A DNA stretch of 64,000 bases, from contig NZ_JADEKP010000004.1 in NCBI RefSeq assembly GCF_015234215.1, positions 1 through 64,000 on the forward strand. Direction: 5' to 3'. Position 1 is the first letter of the stretch. Every line of letters starts with the position of its first letter. The position numbers were made by a program, and so were the translations under genes. The notes beneath the pieces are model-generated. The model ran no database searches, was not told the origin of the DNA, and saw only the letters and a program-made list of their open reading frames with translations. This stretch comes from Clostridium chrysemydis. Lineage in GTDB: Bacteria; Bacillota; Clostridia; Clostridiales; Clostridiaceae. This document shows, piece by piece, positions 50,055 to 58,204 of this stretch.

Positions 50055-51092
50055 ATGTTAGATATAAATAGAAAACCACTCTTTAATGAGTTTGGAGATA
50101 TAGAAACTTCAAAAAAGAGAATGATAAATGGTAACACAACAAATCTTAATGATTTTAACAATATGAAATATACTTGGGTATCAGATTGGTATAGACAAGG
50201 TATGAATAACTTTTGGATACCAGAAGAGATAAACTTAGCACAAGATTTAAAAGATTATAAGAGATTAACAGAAGATGAGAGAACTGCATACGATAAGATA
50301 CTTTCATTTTTAATATTCTTAGATTCAATTCAAACAGCTAATTTAGGTAATATAAATAACTATATAACTGCAAGTGAAGTTAACCTTTGTTTAACTATAC
50401 AAGCATTCCAAGAAGCTGTTCATTCACAAAGTTATAGTTATATGTTAGATACTATATGTTCACCTGAAAAGAGAAATGAAATTTTATATCAATGGAAAGA
50501 TGATAAGATACTTTTAGATAGAAATAAGTTTATAGGTGAGCTTTATAATAACTTTTTAGAAAGTCCTACAAAAGAAAATCTTTTAAAAACTATAATGGCA
50601 AACTATATATTAGAAGGTATATATTTCTATAGTGGATTTATGTTCTTCTATAATTTAGAGAGAAATGGGAAAATGCCAGGTTCAGCACAAGAGATAAGAT
50701 ATATAAATAGAGATGAAAATACTCATCTTTGGTTATTTAGAAGTATTATAAAGGAACTTCAATTAGAAGAGCCTGAAATGTTTACTGATGAATTGAAAAA
50801 TGATCTTAGAGAGATGATGAGAATTGGGGTAGAACACGAAATAGCTTGGGGTCATTATGTAATAGGAGATAATATATCTGGTATAAATAAAAAACTTATA
50901 GAAGATTATATAAAATATCTTGGTAACTTGAGATTAACTTCTATAGGGCTTAATAAACTATATGATGGCTATGACGAAAACCCAGCAGAGTGGGTAGATA
51001 GACAAGCAAATGCAAACTCAGTAAAAACTGATTTCTTTGAAGCAAAATCTACAGCTTACGCAAAGGCAGCTACTTTAGTTGATGATTTATAA
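50055..51092 (+). CDS. nrdB: Ribonucleoside-diphosphate reductase, beta subunit (class I)
   Basis: This is the dimetal radical-generating subunit, 345 residues long. Metal ligands Asp90, Glu120, His123, Glu187, Glu221 and His224 and radical Tyr127 (EAVHSQSY) all align with the E. coli pattern, so an active tyrosyl-radical enzyme is expected. The ATG follows AGGAGGC, 31 bases after the alpha gene, in one operon under the NrdR-like sites. Whether it uses iron or manganese cannot be told; no NrdI is next to it. Confidence 0.93.
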   Translation: MLDINRKPLFNEFGDIETSKKRMINGNTTNLNDFNNMKYTWVSDWYRQGMNNFWIPEEINLAQDLKDYKRLTEDERTAYDKILSFLIFLDSIQTANLGNINNYITASEVNLCLTIQAFQEAVHSQSYSYMLDTICSPEKRNEILYQWKDDKILLDRNKFIGELYNNFLESPTKENLLKTIMANYILEGIYFYSGFMFFYNLERNGKMPGSAQEIRYINRDENTHLWLFRSIIKELQLEEPEMFTDELKNDLREMMRIGVEHEIAWGHYVIGDNISGINKKLIEDYIKYLGNLRLTSIGLNKLYDGYDENPAEWVDRQANANSVKTDFFEAKSTAYAKAATLVDDL

Positions 51093-51103
51093 AACGTAAC
51101 TTT

Positions 51104-51139
51104 AAAATCCTTTGAATTAATTATTTCAGAGGATTTTTT
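51104..51139 (+). terminator. Terminator after nrdB
   Basis: AAAATCCT (51104-51111) pairs with AGGATTTT (51130-51137), extended by TGAA/TTCA, with a final T run. Confidence 0.85.
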
Positions 51140-51175
51140 GTGTTTATATATGGTAAAATATTCTAGAGGTGAGGT

Positions 51176-51571
51176 ATGGGATTAGTAATATGTATAATTT
51201 TAGGTATAGATGTTTTAAAGTCTTTGTATGAAATATGTTTAGAGTGGGACAAAGATGAAGGGATAAAATCTAATTTAATAGGTGGAGCTATAAGTATAGT
51301 TTTCTTATTAATATCTACTATATTTAAGGGAATGTTAGTAGTGTATTTTATAAAAAATGGAGTAGAGATACCTGTAAATGCAAGTGCCTTGGTTAAAGGA
51401 GCCTATTATTCGATAATGGTTGGATGCATTATAGAAGTAATAATGTTTATTTATTACGCAAAAAAAGAAAATAAGAGTGTATTAAATATAATATCAAGTA
51501 TTCCAAAGCTAATAATAGAAATAGTATCTACTGTAAGTGCTGGAGTAATAGGTATAAAAATATTCCTTTAA
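51176..51571 (+). CDS. Small multi-span membrane protein (hypothetical)
   Basis: This 131-residue protein has about four hydrophobic segments (near 1-12, 38-60, 76-94 and 106-130) and no recognised family. It starts at an ATG close after AGAGGTG. An extended -10 (TGGTAAAAT, 51151-51159) lies so near that the mRNA would have almost no leader. The stop is inside a bidirectional terminator. The function is unknown. Confidence 0.7.
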   Translation: MGLVICIILGIDVLKSLYEICLEWDKDEGIKSNLIGGAISIVFLLISTIFKGMLVVYFIKNGVEIPVNASALVKGAYYSIMVGCIIEVIMFIYYAKKENKSVLNIISSIPKLIIEIVSTVSAGVIGIKIFL

Positions 51572-51604
51572 AAAATCCTCTAAGTCTTACTTAGAGGATT
51601 TTTT
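51570..51604. terminator. Bidirectional terminator between 51176 gene and dedA
   Basis: A perfect 15-pair stem joins 51570-51584 and 51590-51604 around TCTTA, with A and T runs on either side. The stop codons of both converging genes lie within it. Confidence 0.92.
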
Positions 51605-52192
51605 CTTTTTAATGAAGTGAATAACTAAAAATATTACTAAAATAATAACTAAGAAGATAAAAACTATAGAGTATTTATGAAGTATTAATAAAAGAGTTTT
51701 TTCATCTTTATAAAATAAACTACCTAGTTTTATCAAAGTAAAGTTCCAAATAGTCATTCCTAATACAGAACAAATTAAAAACTTAGGAACTTTCATTCCA
51801 ACCATCCCAGCTACTATAGAAGAGGTAGTCCTACCAACTGGTGAAAGTCTTGATAAAAATACGCCGATATATCTATGTTTATATAAGAAGTTTTTTGACT
51901 TTTCTATAGGTTCTTTAAATTTAGGGAATATTTTAAAAAACTTATCAGAATAACTTTTATCTATAAAGCGGCCTAATAAAAATACTACTAAAGCTCCTAA
52001 ATTTCCTCCTATAACAGAAAATAAGGTTAATATATATATGTTTTGTCCATTACTTATAGCTAAGTCTCCTGCAAAGGGAAGAATTACTTCACTAGGGATA
52101 GGGAAGCATAAATATTCTAAAAATACAGAAGAAAAAGTAGCAAGATATCCAAATTTAAGCATAAAGGCTTTTAAAATAGCAACTAAACTCAT
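51587..52192 (-). CDS. DedA family membrane protein
   Basis: DedA/SNARE-associated (VTT) proteins are membrane transporters; some flip undecaprenyl phosphate or phospholipids. The 201-residue protein has LEYLCFPIPSEVILPFAGDLA near the N-terminus, the membrane-re-entrant GRTTSSIVAGMVGM motif, about four to five spans and a lysine-rich tail. The gene is monocistronic, and an extended -10 (TGATATAAT, minus strand, 52235-52227) lies upstream. Confidence 0.9.
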   Translation of the reverse strand: MSLVAILKAFMLKFGYLATFSSVFLEYLCFPIPSEVILPFAGDLAISNGQNIYILTLFSVIGGNLGALVVFLLGRFIDKSYSDKFFKIFPKFKEPIEKSKNFLYKHRYIGVFLSRLSPVGRTTSSIVAGMVGMKVPKFLICSVLGMTIWNFTLIKLGSLFYKDEKTLLLILHKYSIVFIFLVIILVIFLVIHFIKKKKSSK

Positions 52193-52310
52193 AAAAATCC
52201 CCTCGAATCTTATAATATTAGGTGTAATTATATCACTTAATAATTAAGTAAATAGAAACAGAAGATTAACTTAAAAACAAAAATAAATTTCAAAGGATTG
52301 TAAGATAAGG

Positions 52311-52316
52311 TATAAT
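52311..52316 (+). promoter_or_regulatory. -10 element before the DUF4177 gene
   Basis: TATAAT is preceded by GG, with only a poor -35 (TTTCAA, 52288-52293). It would serve the two small genes that follow. Confidence 0.4.
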
Positions 52317-52349
52317 TATTATTAATATAAGATATAAAGGAGAGCTATT

Positions 52350-52514
52350 ATGTACGAATACAAGGTTTTTAGATGTATATTAGATTCAAGTACAGTTTTA
52401 GATTTTGAAAATGAATTAAATTATTATGCAAAAGAAGGATATAAAATTTCTAATATACTTTCAGATAGCAAAGAAAGTACAGCAACAGTTATTTTAGAGA
52501 GAAAATCAAAATAA
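52350..52514 (+). CDS. DUF4177-like small protein
   Basis: This is a 54-residue protein reading MYEYKVFRCILDSSTVLDFE, with NELNYYAKEGYKISNIL and a final beta strand ATVILERK. The MYEYKV start, the xxELNxxxxEGY middle and the length fit DUF4177. The ATG follows AAAGGAGAG well. The function is unknown. It is probably in one unit with the small membrane protein that follows. Confidence 0.7.
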   Translation: MYEYKVFRCILDSSTVLDFENELNYYAKEGYKISNILSDSKESTATVILERKSK

Positions 52515-52549
52515 CTATTTGTGAGATTAGATTTTTGGGGGAATAATTT

Positions 52550-52804
52550 ATGCAGATGATAAAGAAAAGTTATGTAGTTATCATTTTATTAGCTGTAGGT
52601 GTACTAGCTCTTAAAGGAATTATAACAGAAAAGGTACTAGCAATTATTTGCGGAGGATTAATAAGTGTAACTGGATATTTAGATATAATGAAATCTAAAA
52701 AGGAAAAGAAAAGTTTAAAGAAGAATACAGTAGAAAGCTCTGGGATGTCTAGGGTTATAATAGGGATAATAATTATAGGAATGTCATTTCTTTTAATAAA
52801 ATAA
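52550..52804 (+). CDS. Small membrane protein (hypothetical)
   Basis: This 84-residue protein has two N-terminal hydrophobic segments (about 8-24 and 28-43), a lysine-rich cytoplasmic loop (MKSKKEKKSLKKN) and a C-terminal span. It starts at the ATG at 52550 after TTTGGGGGA; a second Met two codons later is possible. It is not recognised. It ends in a terminator shared with nadC. Confidence 0.65.
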   Translation: MQMIKKSYVVIILLAVGVLALKGIITEKVLAIICGGLISVTGYLDIMKSKKEKKSLKKNTVESSGMSRVIIGIIIIGMSFLLIK

Positions 52805-52835
52805 TAACTCGATTATTTAATCGAGTTATTATTTT
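52803..52835. terminator. Bidirectional terminator between 52550 gene and nadC
   Basis: AATAACTCGATT (52803-52814) pairs with AATCGAGTTATT (52819-52830) around ATTT, with T-rich sequence beyond on the plus strand. Confidence 0.85.
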
Positions 52836-53686
52836 TATTTTAATTTTAGATTTTTTAAAGAAAGATCTAAAATAGGAGCGGAATGAGTTAAAGCACCGCA
52901 AGAAATAAAATCAGCATTAAGAGAAGAAAGCTTAGAAATAGTATCGCAGGAAACATTTCCAGAAATTTCTGTAAGGGCTGAGTCTCCTATAATATCTATA
53001 GCTTTTTTCATATCAGAAATAGACATATTATCTAGCATAATTATATCTGCTTTAGCTTCTAGTGCTTCTAAAACCATTTCTATGCTCTCAGCTTCAACTT
53101 CTATTTTCTTAGTTGCATCTACAGAATTTCTAACTAAGTTTACTGCGTTTAAAATACCGCCTGCTGCATTTATATGATTATCTTTTATCATCACTCCATC
53201 TGAAAGGTTAAATCTGTGATTTTTACCGCCTCCAACAGTGACTGCATATTTTTCAAAGAGCCTCATGTTAGGGGTTGTTTTTCTAGTATCTAAGAGTTTT
53301 GTTTTATTTTTCACCATTTTATCCACAAATTTTGTGGTTAAAGTAGAAATTCCACACATCCTCTGTAGATAATTTAAGGCAGTTCGTTCTCCAAGTAATA
53401 TATTTCTACAATTACCTTCTATTTTTAAAATAATATCACCAGATTTTATTTTATCTCCGTCAGAAAAGTACGTTTCAAATCTAACATCACCTAAAAGTTC
53501 AAAAACTCTCTTAAAAACATCTATTCCACACAAGATACCATCTTCTTTGCAAATCAAATCTGAAGATGCTATTTGGTTTTCTGAAACTATTGAATTTGTT
53601 GTTATATCATAATTGCTTATATCTTCATTTAATGCACTAATAATATATTTATCCATTGGATTATTAATATTTAAATACTGAGTCAT
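52835..53686 (-). CDS. nadC: Nicotinate-nucleotide pyrophosphorylase (carboxylating)
   Basis: NadC turns quinolinate and PRPP into nicotinate mononucleotide, the third step of de novo NAD synthesis. The 283-residue protein has ERTALNYLQRMCGISTLT, DTRKTTPNMRLFEKYAVTVGGGKNHR-type substrate residues and EVEAESIEMVLEALEAKADIIMLDNM. It is the last gene of the nadA-nadB-nadC series; its start overlaps the end of nadB by 23 bases. Confidence 0.96.
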   Translation of the reverse strand: MTQYLNINNPMDKYIISALNEDISNYDITTNSIVSENQIASSDLICKEDGILCGIDVFKRVFELLGDVRFETYFSDGDKIKSGDIILKIEGNCRNILLGERTALNYLQRMCGISTLTTKFVDKMVKNKTKLLDTRKTTPNMRLFEKYAVTVGGGKNHRFNLSDGVMIKDNHINAAGGILNAVNLVRNSVDATKKIEVEAESIEMVLEALEAKADIIMLDNMSISDMKKAIDIIGDSALTEISGNVSCDTISKLSSLNADFISCGALTHSAPILDLSLKNLKLK

Positions 53687-54938
53687 CTAAAAAATCAGCC
53701 TCCCTTTTTAATAAATCAATGACTTTAGACTTATCTATTGAAGTAGATGCTTTAAAATTATAATTGTTATAGATAAAAGATCCTCTTGAAGAGTTTATGA
53801 AATTTGCGATTCTCTTTGAAAAAACTAAAGCTTCTAACAATGAATTACTAGCTAATCTATTTTGACCATGAACGCCAGTACAAGCAGTTTCACCACAAGA
53901 GAATAAATTATCCATAGAAGTTCTTCCAAACAAATCAACTGAAATTCCACCCATAAAATAATGCTGGGCTGGACTTACTTTAATAGGTTCTTTTAAGATA
54001 TTATATCCTTCATCAAAACAAGCTTTAACTATATTTGGAAACCTAGTTTTTAAAAATTCTTCAGAAAGAAAATCGGCTTTTAAGTAAACATAATCTTTTT
54101 TAGTTTTATTTATTTCTTTAAATATAGCAGCAGATACTATATCACGTGGTAAAAGTTCGTCTATAAACCTATCACCATTTGAATTAATTAATATAGCACC
54201 TTCACCTCTTAAGGATTCTGATATTAAAAATCTTCTTTTATTTGATTCTTTAGAATATAGAGCCGTTGGATGGATTTGAATATAATTCATATCTTTAAGA
54301 ATTATATTATGCTTTAAAGCTAAGGATAAACCATCTCCAGTTATACTATTTTGATTTGTAGAATTCTTAAATAAGCCGCCTATTCCACCAGTAGCTAGTA
54401 CAGTAAATTCTGCATATATTTTTTCAATTTCATTATTTTTTTCTATAATGGCACCTATACAAGAGTTATTTGAAGTTAATAAGTCTACACATTTAGTGTC
54501 TTCTAAAAGAGTTATATTAGAAGAAAGTGACACTCTATCTAAAAGGGTGTCTGTTATTTCTTTTCCTGTAATATCTTTATGGTAGACAATCCTGTTTGTA
54601 GAGTGAGCCCCCTCTTTTGTATAAATAAGACCATCTTCATTTTTCTCAAATCTTACGCCTAGAGATATAAGATTATCTATAGCTTGTCTAGATTCCAAAG
54701 CTAGAGTTCTTACTGACTCTTTATTATTTTTATAATGGCCAGCTTTAAGTGTATCTTCTATAAAAAGATTTAAATCCTTAGGATCTTTTAAGACAGAAAC
54801 ACCGCCTTGAGCTAGATAAGAGTTACTGTCTTCCTTTTTTGATTTAGTAATTAAAAGAACTTTTTTATTTTTATCTATATTTAAAGCACAGTAAAGGCCA
54901 GAGATGCCTGTACCTATTATTAAGATGTCATAAGTCAT
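53664..54938 (-). CDS. nadB: L-aspartate oxidase
   Basis: NadB oxidises L-aspartate to iminoaspartate with FAD, using fumarate or oxygen. The 424-residue protein has the N-terminal FAD-binding GTGISGLYCALN, the SYLAQGGVSV segment, and the CGETACTGVHGQNRLASNSLLEAL signature near the end. It is clearly shorter than the roughly 540-residue E. coli enzyme because the C-terminal helical domain is mostly missing; short clostridial forms are known. An AAGAGGCGA ribosome binding site precedes the ATG at 54938. It overlaps nadC. Confidence 0.94.
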   Translation of the reverse strand: MTYDILIIGTGISGLYCALNIDKNKKVLLITKSKKEDSNSYLAQGGVSVLKDPKDLNLFIEDTLKAGHYKNNKESVRTLALESRQAIDNLISLGVRFEKNEDGLIYTKEGAHSTNRIVYHKDITGKEITDTLLDRVSLSSNITLLEDTKCVDLLTSNNSCIGAIIEKNNEIEKIYAEFTVLATGGIGGLFKNSTNQNSITGDGLSLALKHNIILKDMNYIQIHPTALYSKESNKRRFLISESLRGEGAILINSNGDRFIDELLPRDIVSAAIFKEINKTKKDYVYLKADFLSEEFLKTRFPNIVKACFDEGYNILKEPIKVSPAQHYFMGGISVDLFGRTSMDNLFSCGETACTGVHGQNRLASNSLLEALVFSKRIANFINSSRGSFIYNNYNFKASTSIDKSKVIDLLKREADFLDDSVFKY

Positions 54939-54957
54939 AAATATCGCCTCTTTTATA

Positions 54958-55866
54958 TTATTTAGCTAATTCGTGCATACGAGTTAGCGAGTCTTTAGCC
55001 TTTAAAATTATATTTTCTGAAAGATGCACTGTGTTTGTTTTATTTTTTATTGCATCATACAGGCTATTTAAAGTTATCTTTTTCATATTAGGACATATCT
55101 GCATATCATTTACTGTATAGAATTTTTTGTTTGGATTATTTTTTTTAAGTTCGTAAAAAACTCCAACCTCAGTGCAGACTATAAACTCTAAAGAAGGGTC
55201 TTTAGTTGCAAACTCTATTATTTCAGATGTGCTTCCTATAAAATCAGAAAGATTCAAAACTTCTTTAGTGCACTCTGGGTGAGAAATAACCTTTGCTTTA
55301 GGGTGAAGTTTTTTTGCGTTTAATACATCTTCCTCATTCATATAGTTGTGAATAGGGCAAAATCCATTATTTAAAATGAAATTTTTATCTTTGATTTGTT
55401 CTTTTAGATAACTTCCAAGGTTTCTATCGGGTACGAAGAAGATATTTTTTTCTTTTAAGTTTGGAATAACTTTTATAGCATTTGAAGATGTTACGCATAC
55501 ATCTGCATATTCTTTTACTTCAGAAGTAGAATTTATATAAGTTACAACTGCAAGGTCAGAATATTTTTCACGCATAGTTTTAATTTCTTCTATAGATATC
55601 ATATCTGCCATAGGGCATTTTGAATCTAGATTTGGTAGTATTATTGTCTTATTTGGACTTAAAATCTTTGCACTTTCTCCCATAAAAGATACCCCACAAA
55701 ACACTATAGTTTTTTCGGGTCTTTCTAATGCTATTTTGCTTAAATAATAGGAATCACCAACAAAATCTGAGATTTTTTGGATCTCTGGACTTACGTAGTA
55801 GTGAGCTAAAATCAATATGTCATTTTCATCCTTTAATTTTAATATTTGGTTTGTTATATTATCCAT
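54958..55866 (-). CDS. nadA: Quinolinate synthase
   Basis: NadA condenses iminoaspartate and dihydroxyacetone phosphate to quinolinate with a 4Fe-4S cluster. The 302-residue protein has ILAHYYVSPEIQKISDFVGDS at the start and candidate cluster cysteines in FCGVSFMGE, HPECTKEV/VCTEVGV and ICPNMKK. The ATG follows AGGAGGA. It leads the nadABC operon, with a promoter and palindrome just upstream. Confidence 0.95.
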   Translation of the reverse strand: MDNITNQILKLKDENDILILAHYYVSPEIQKISDFVGDSYYLSKIALERPEKTIVFCGVSFMGESAKILSPNKTIILPNLDSKCPMADMISIEEIKTMREKYSDLAVVTYINSTSEVKEYADVCVTSSNAIKVIPNLKEKNIFFVPDRNLGSYLKEQIKDKNFILNNGFCPIHNYMNEEDVLNAKKLHPKAKVISHPECTKEVLNLSDFIGSTSEIIEFATKDPSLEFIVCTEVGVFYELKKNNPNKKFYTVNDMQICPNMKKITLNSLYDAIKNKTNTVHLSENIILKAKDSLTRMHELAK

Positions 55867-55901
55867 GGAAAAATCCTCCTAGAAATTTTTATAGTTTACA
55901 G

Positions 55902-55913
55902 GTGTATATACAC
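55902..55913. promoter_or_regulatory. Palindromic operator-like site before nadA
   Basis: GTGTATATACAC is a perfect 12-base palindrome just downstream of the predicted nadA -10, where it would cover the start site. It shares TGTATATACA with the site before ecfA1. A niacin-responsive repressor (NiaR-like) is a reasonable guess, not shown. Confidence 0.5.
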
Positions 55914-55914
55914 T

Positions 55915-55943
55915 AAAATAACATTTTTACATCAGAAATACAA
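55915..55943 (-). promoter_or_regulatory. Promoter of nadABC
   Basis: On the minus strand TTGTAT is followed after 17 bases by TATTTT (55920-55915). Both boxes are imperfect, but the spacing is right and the palindrome follows directly. Confidence 0.5.
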
Positions 55944-56190
55944 TTAATGGTTGAACAAATTTTCATAAAATTCTTACAGTAGGGCAATTTAAAGGTATAA
56001 TAAAAAATGTAAAGGATTAATGAAAATGTTTTTATGTAATTTTAAGAAAATATAGAAAAAATTATTTTTTATTAAATTAATTGGAATTAATATTTTCAAA
56101 ATTTTAGTAATCATAAAAAATAGGATGAAAAAAATATACATCAGTATTAAAAATTTACAAATTACTTAGTAAAATTTATACTCTAAGGTG
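55944..56190. other. AT-rich divergent spacer between nadA and ptsI
   Basis: This stretch is very AT-rich, with no convincing coding frame, RNA gene or strong repeat. It separates the nad promoter from the ptsI promoter. Confidence 0.5.
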
Positions 56191-56218
56191 TTAACAAAGA
56201 TATAAATTATGATATAAT
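56191..56218 (+). promoter_or_regulatory. Promoter of ptsI
   Basis: TTAACA (56191-56196), a 16-base spacer and a consensus TATAAT (56213-56218) preceded by TGA. The start near 56225 leaves a leader of about 115 bases in which I recognise no family. Confidence 0.75.
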
Positions 56219-56338
56219 TACAATGGTTGTACTTGATATGTAAAAGGTTATCATAAGAATTATTATCAATTTGGATAGTAATTAATTTATGTACCTAAAT
56301 TTTATTTGAATAGGAACATAATTAAGGAGGATTTAGAT

Positions 56339-57955
56339 ATGAAAAAAGGTATTGCTGCTTCAAAAGGATACGCAATAGGAAAAGTATTCTTACAAGAGCA
56401 TGAGGAGATAGTTATAACTGACGCAAAGGTTTCAGATATAGCAGTAGAAAAAGAAAACTTACAAAAGGCATTAGATGCTTCAAAAGAGCAATTAGAAAAA
56501 ATAAAAGCTAAAGCTAGTGTAGAAATGGGAGAAGAAAAGGCTGCTGTGTTCGAAGCACACATAACTTTACTTGATGACCCAGAATTTACTGGAGCAATGG
56601 CATTAGAAATAGAAAACAATTCAATAAACGCTATGAAAGCTGTAGAAAATGTAACTAATACATTCGTAATGATCTTCGAATCAATGGATGATGCTTACAT
56701 GAGAGAAAGAGCAGCAGACATTAAAGACGTTTCAAAAAGAATAATAGCAAACTTAGCTGGTAAAGGCGGAGACGCTTTTGCAATAACTGAAGGTAACACT
56801 ATAGTAGTTGCAGAAGATTTAACTCCATCAGATACAGCTCAATTAGATAGAAGCAAAGTTGTTGCTTTCTTAACTAACATCGGAGGAAGAACTTCTCACT
56901 CAGCTATAATGGCTAGGACTTTAGAAATTCCAGCTGTAGTTGGTTTAGGAGACATAACTTCTTCAGTTAAAACAGGGGATTCAATAATAGTTGATGGTAT
57001 TGAAGGTATATGTATAATAAACCCAGATGAAGCTACTATTAAAGAATACGAAGTTAAAAGAGAAACGTTCTTAAAAGAGCAAGAAGAACTTAGAAAACTT
57101 GTTGACGTAAAAACTGTTACTAAATCAGGTAAGAGAGTAGAAGTTTGCGGAAATATAGGAAAAGCTGAAGACGTTCAAGGTGTTATAGCTAACGGTGGAG
57201 ACGGTGTAGGATTATTTAGAACTGAATTCTTATACATGGACAGAGATAGCGCACCTACTGAAGACGAACAATACGAAGCTTACAAATATGTTTTAGAGAA
57301 CATGAAAAAGCAAGTAGTAATAAGAACTTTAGATATCGGTGGAGATAAAACTTTACCATACTTACCATTACCAGAAGAAATGAACCCATTCTTAGGATAC
57401 AGAGCAATCAGACTTTGCTTAGATAGAAAAGATATATTCAAAGTTCAATTAAGAGCTTTACTTAGAGCTTCAATATATGGAAATCTTTGCGTAATGTTCC
57501 CAATGATTTCAGGACTTGAAGAATTCCTTCAAGCTAAAGAAGTTGTTGATGAGTGCAAAGCTGAATTAAGAAAAGAAGGAAAAGAATTCTCAGAAGAAAT
57601 ACAATGGGGTATAATGGTTGAAATCCCAGCTGCTGCTGTAATGGCTGACGAATTAGCTAAGCACGTTGATTTCTTCTCAATCGGAACTAATGACTTAATT
57701 CAATACACATTAGCTGCAGACAGAATGAGTGAGAAGGTTTCATACCTTTACAACCCAATGCACCCAGCTGTACTTAGATTAGTTAAAATGACTATAGATG
57801 GTGCACACAAACATGGTAAATGGGTAGGAATGTGTGGAGAGATGGCAGGAGATGAAGCTGCTATTCCAACACTTGTAGAATACGGATTAGATGAGTTCTC
57901 AATGAGTGCTTCATCAATTTTAGGAGCTAAGAAAATAATATTAGAACAAGAATAA
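56339..57955 (+). CDS. ptsI: Phosphoenolpyruvate-protein phosphotransferase (enzyme I)
   Basis: Enzyme I starts the sugar phosphotransferase relay, passing phosphate from PEP to HPr. The ATG at 56339 after AAGGAGG gives 538 residues; an in-frame start at 56306 is upstream of that site. The phosphorylated His187 lies in GGRTSHSAIMAR, followed by the PEP-binding barrel with GVGLFRTEFLYM and IGTNDLIQYTLAADRM. It is about 30 residues shorter than the Bacillus or E. coli enzyme at the C-terminus. The codon choice (TTC, AAC, ATC) resembles the ribosomal genes, suggesting high expression. ptsH is not adjacent. Confidence 0.96.
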   Translation: MKKGIAASKGYAIGKVFLQEHEEIVITDAKVSDIAVEKENLQKALDASKEQLEKIKAKASVEMGEEKAAVFEAHITLLDDPEFTGAMALEIENNSINAMKAVENVTNTFVMIFESMDDAYMRERAADIKDVSKRIIANLAGKGGDAFAITEGNTIVVAEDLTPSDTAQLDRSKVVAFLTNIGGRTSHSAIMARTLEIPAVVGLGDITSSVKTGDSIIVDGIEGICIINPDEATIKEYEVKRETFLKEQEELRKLVDVKTVTKSGKRVEVCGNIGKAEDVQGVIANGGDGVGLFRTEFLYMDRDSAPTEDEQYEAYKYVLENMKKQVVIRTLDIGGDKTLPYLPLPEEMNPFLGYRAIRLCLDRKDIFKVQLRALLRASIYGNLCVMFPMISGLEEFLQAKEVVDECKAELRKEGKEFSEEIQWGIMVEIPAAAVMADELAKHVDFFSIGTNDLIQYTLAADRMSEKVSYLYNPMHPAVLRLVKMTIDGAHKHGKWVGMCGEMAGDEAAIPTLVEYGLDEFSMSASSILGAKKIILEQE

Positions 57956-57974
57956 TATTGTTTGTATAACTTTT

Positions 57975-58006
57975 AAGCACCTAGGTTAAAGCCTAGGTGC
58001 TTTTTT
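57975..58006 (+). terminator. Terminator after ptsI
   Basis: A perfect 11-pair stem, AAGCACCTAGG (57975-57985) with CCTAGGTGCTT (57992-58002), with T's to 58006. A weaker AAAAGTT/AACTTTT hairpin follows at 58016-58037. Confidence 0.92.
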
Positions 58007-58204
58007 ACGTATAGTAAAAGTTATGATAACAACTTTTTTATTAGGAATTAGTTTTTTTTTATGGTTAAAATTTATAAAAGTATTAATATAATGTCCTTTT
58101 TTGGAAAAATAAAATAAAAATTCATAAAAAACCTAAAAAAATTATAGTTTTGTAGAAAAATGACGAAAAATAAGAGTAAAACTTATTTTTTAGGGGGAAA
58201 TAAA

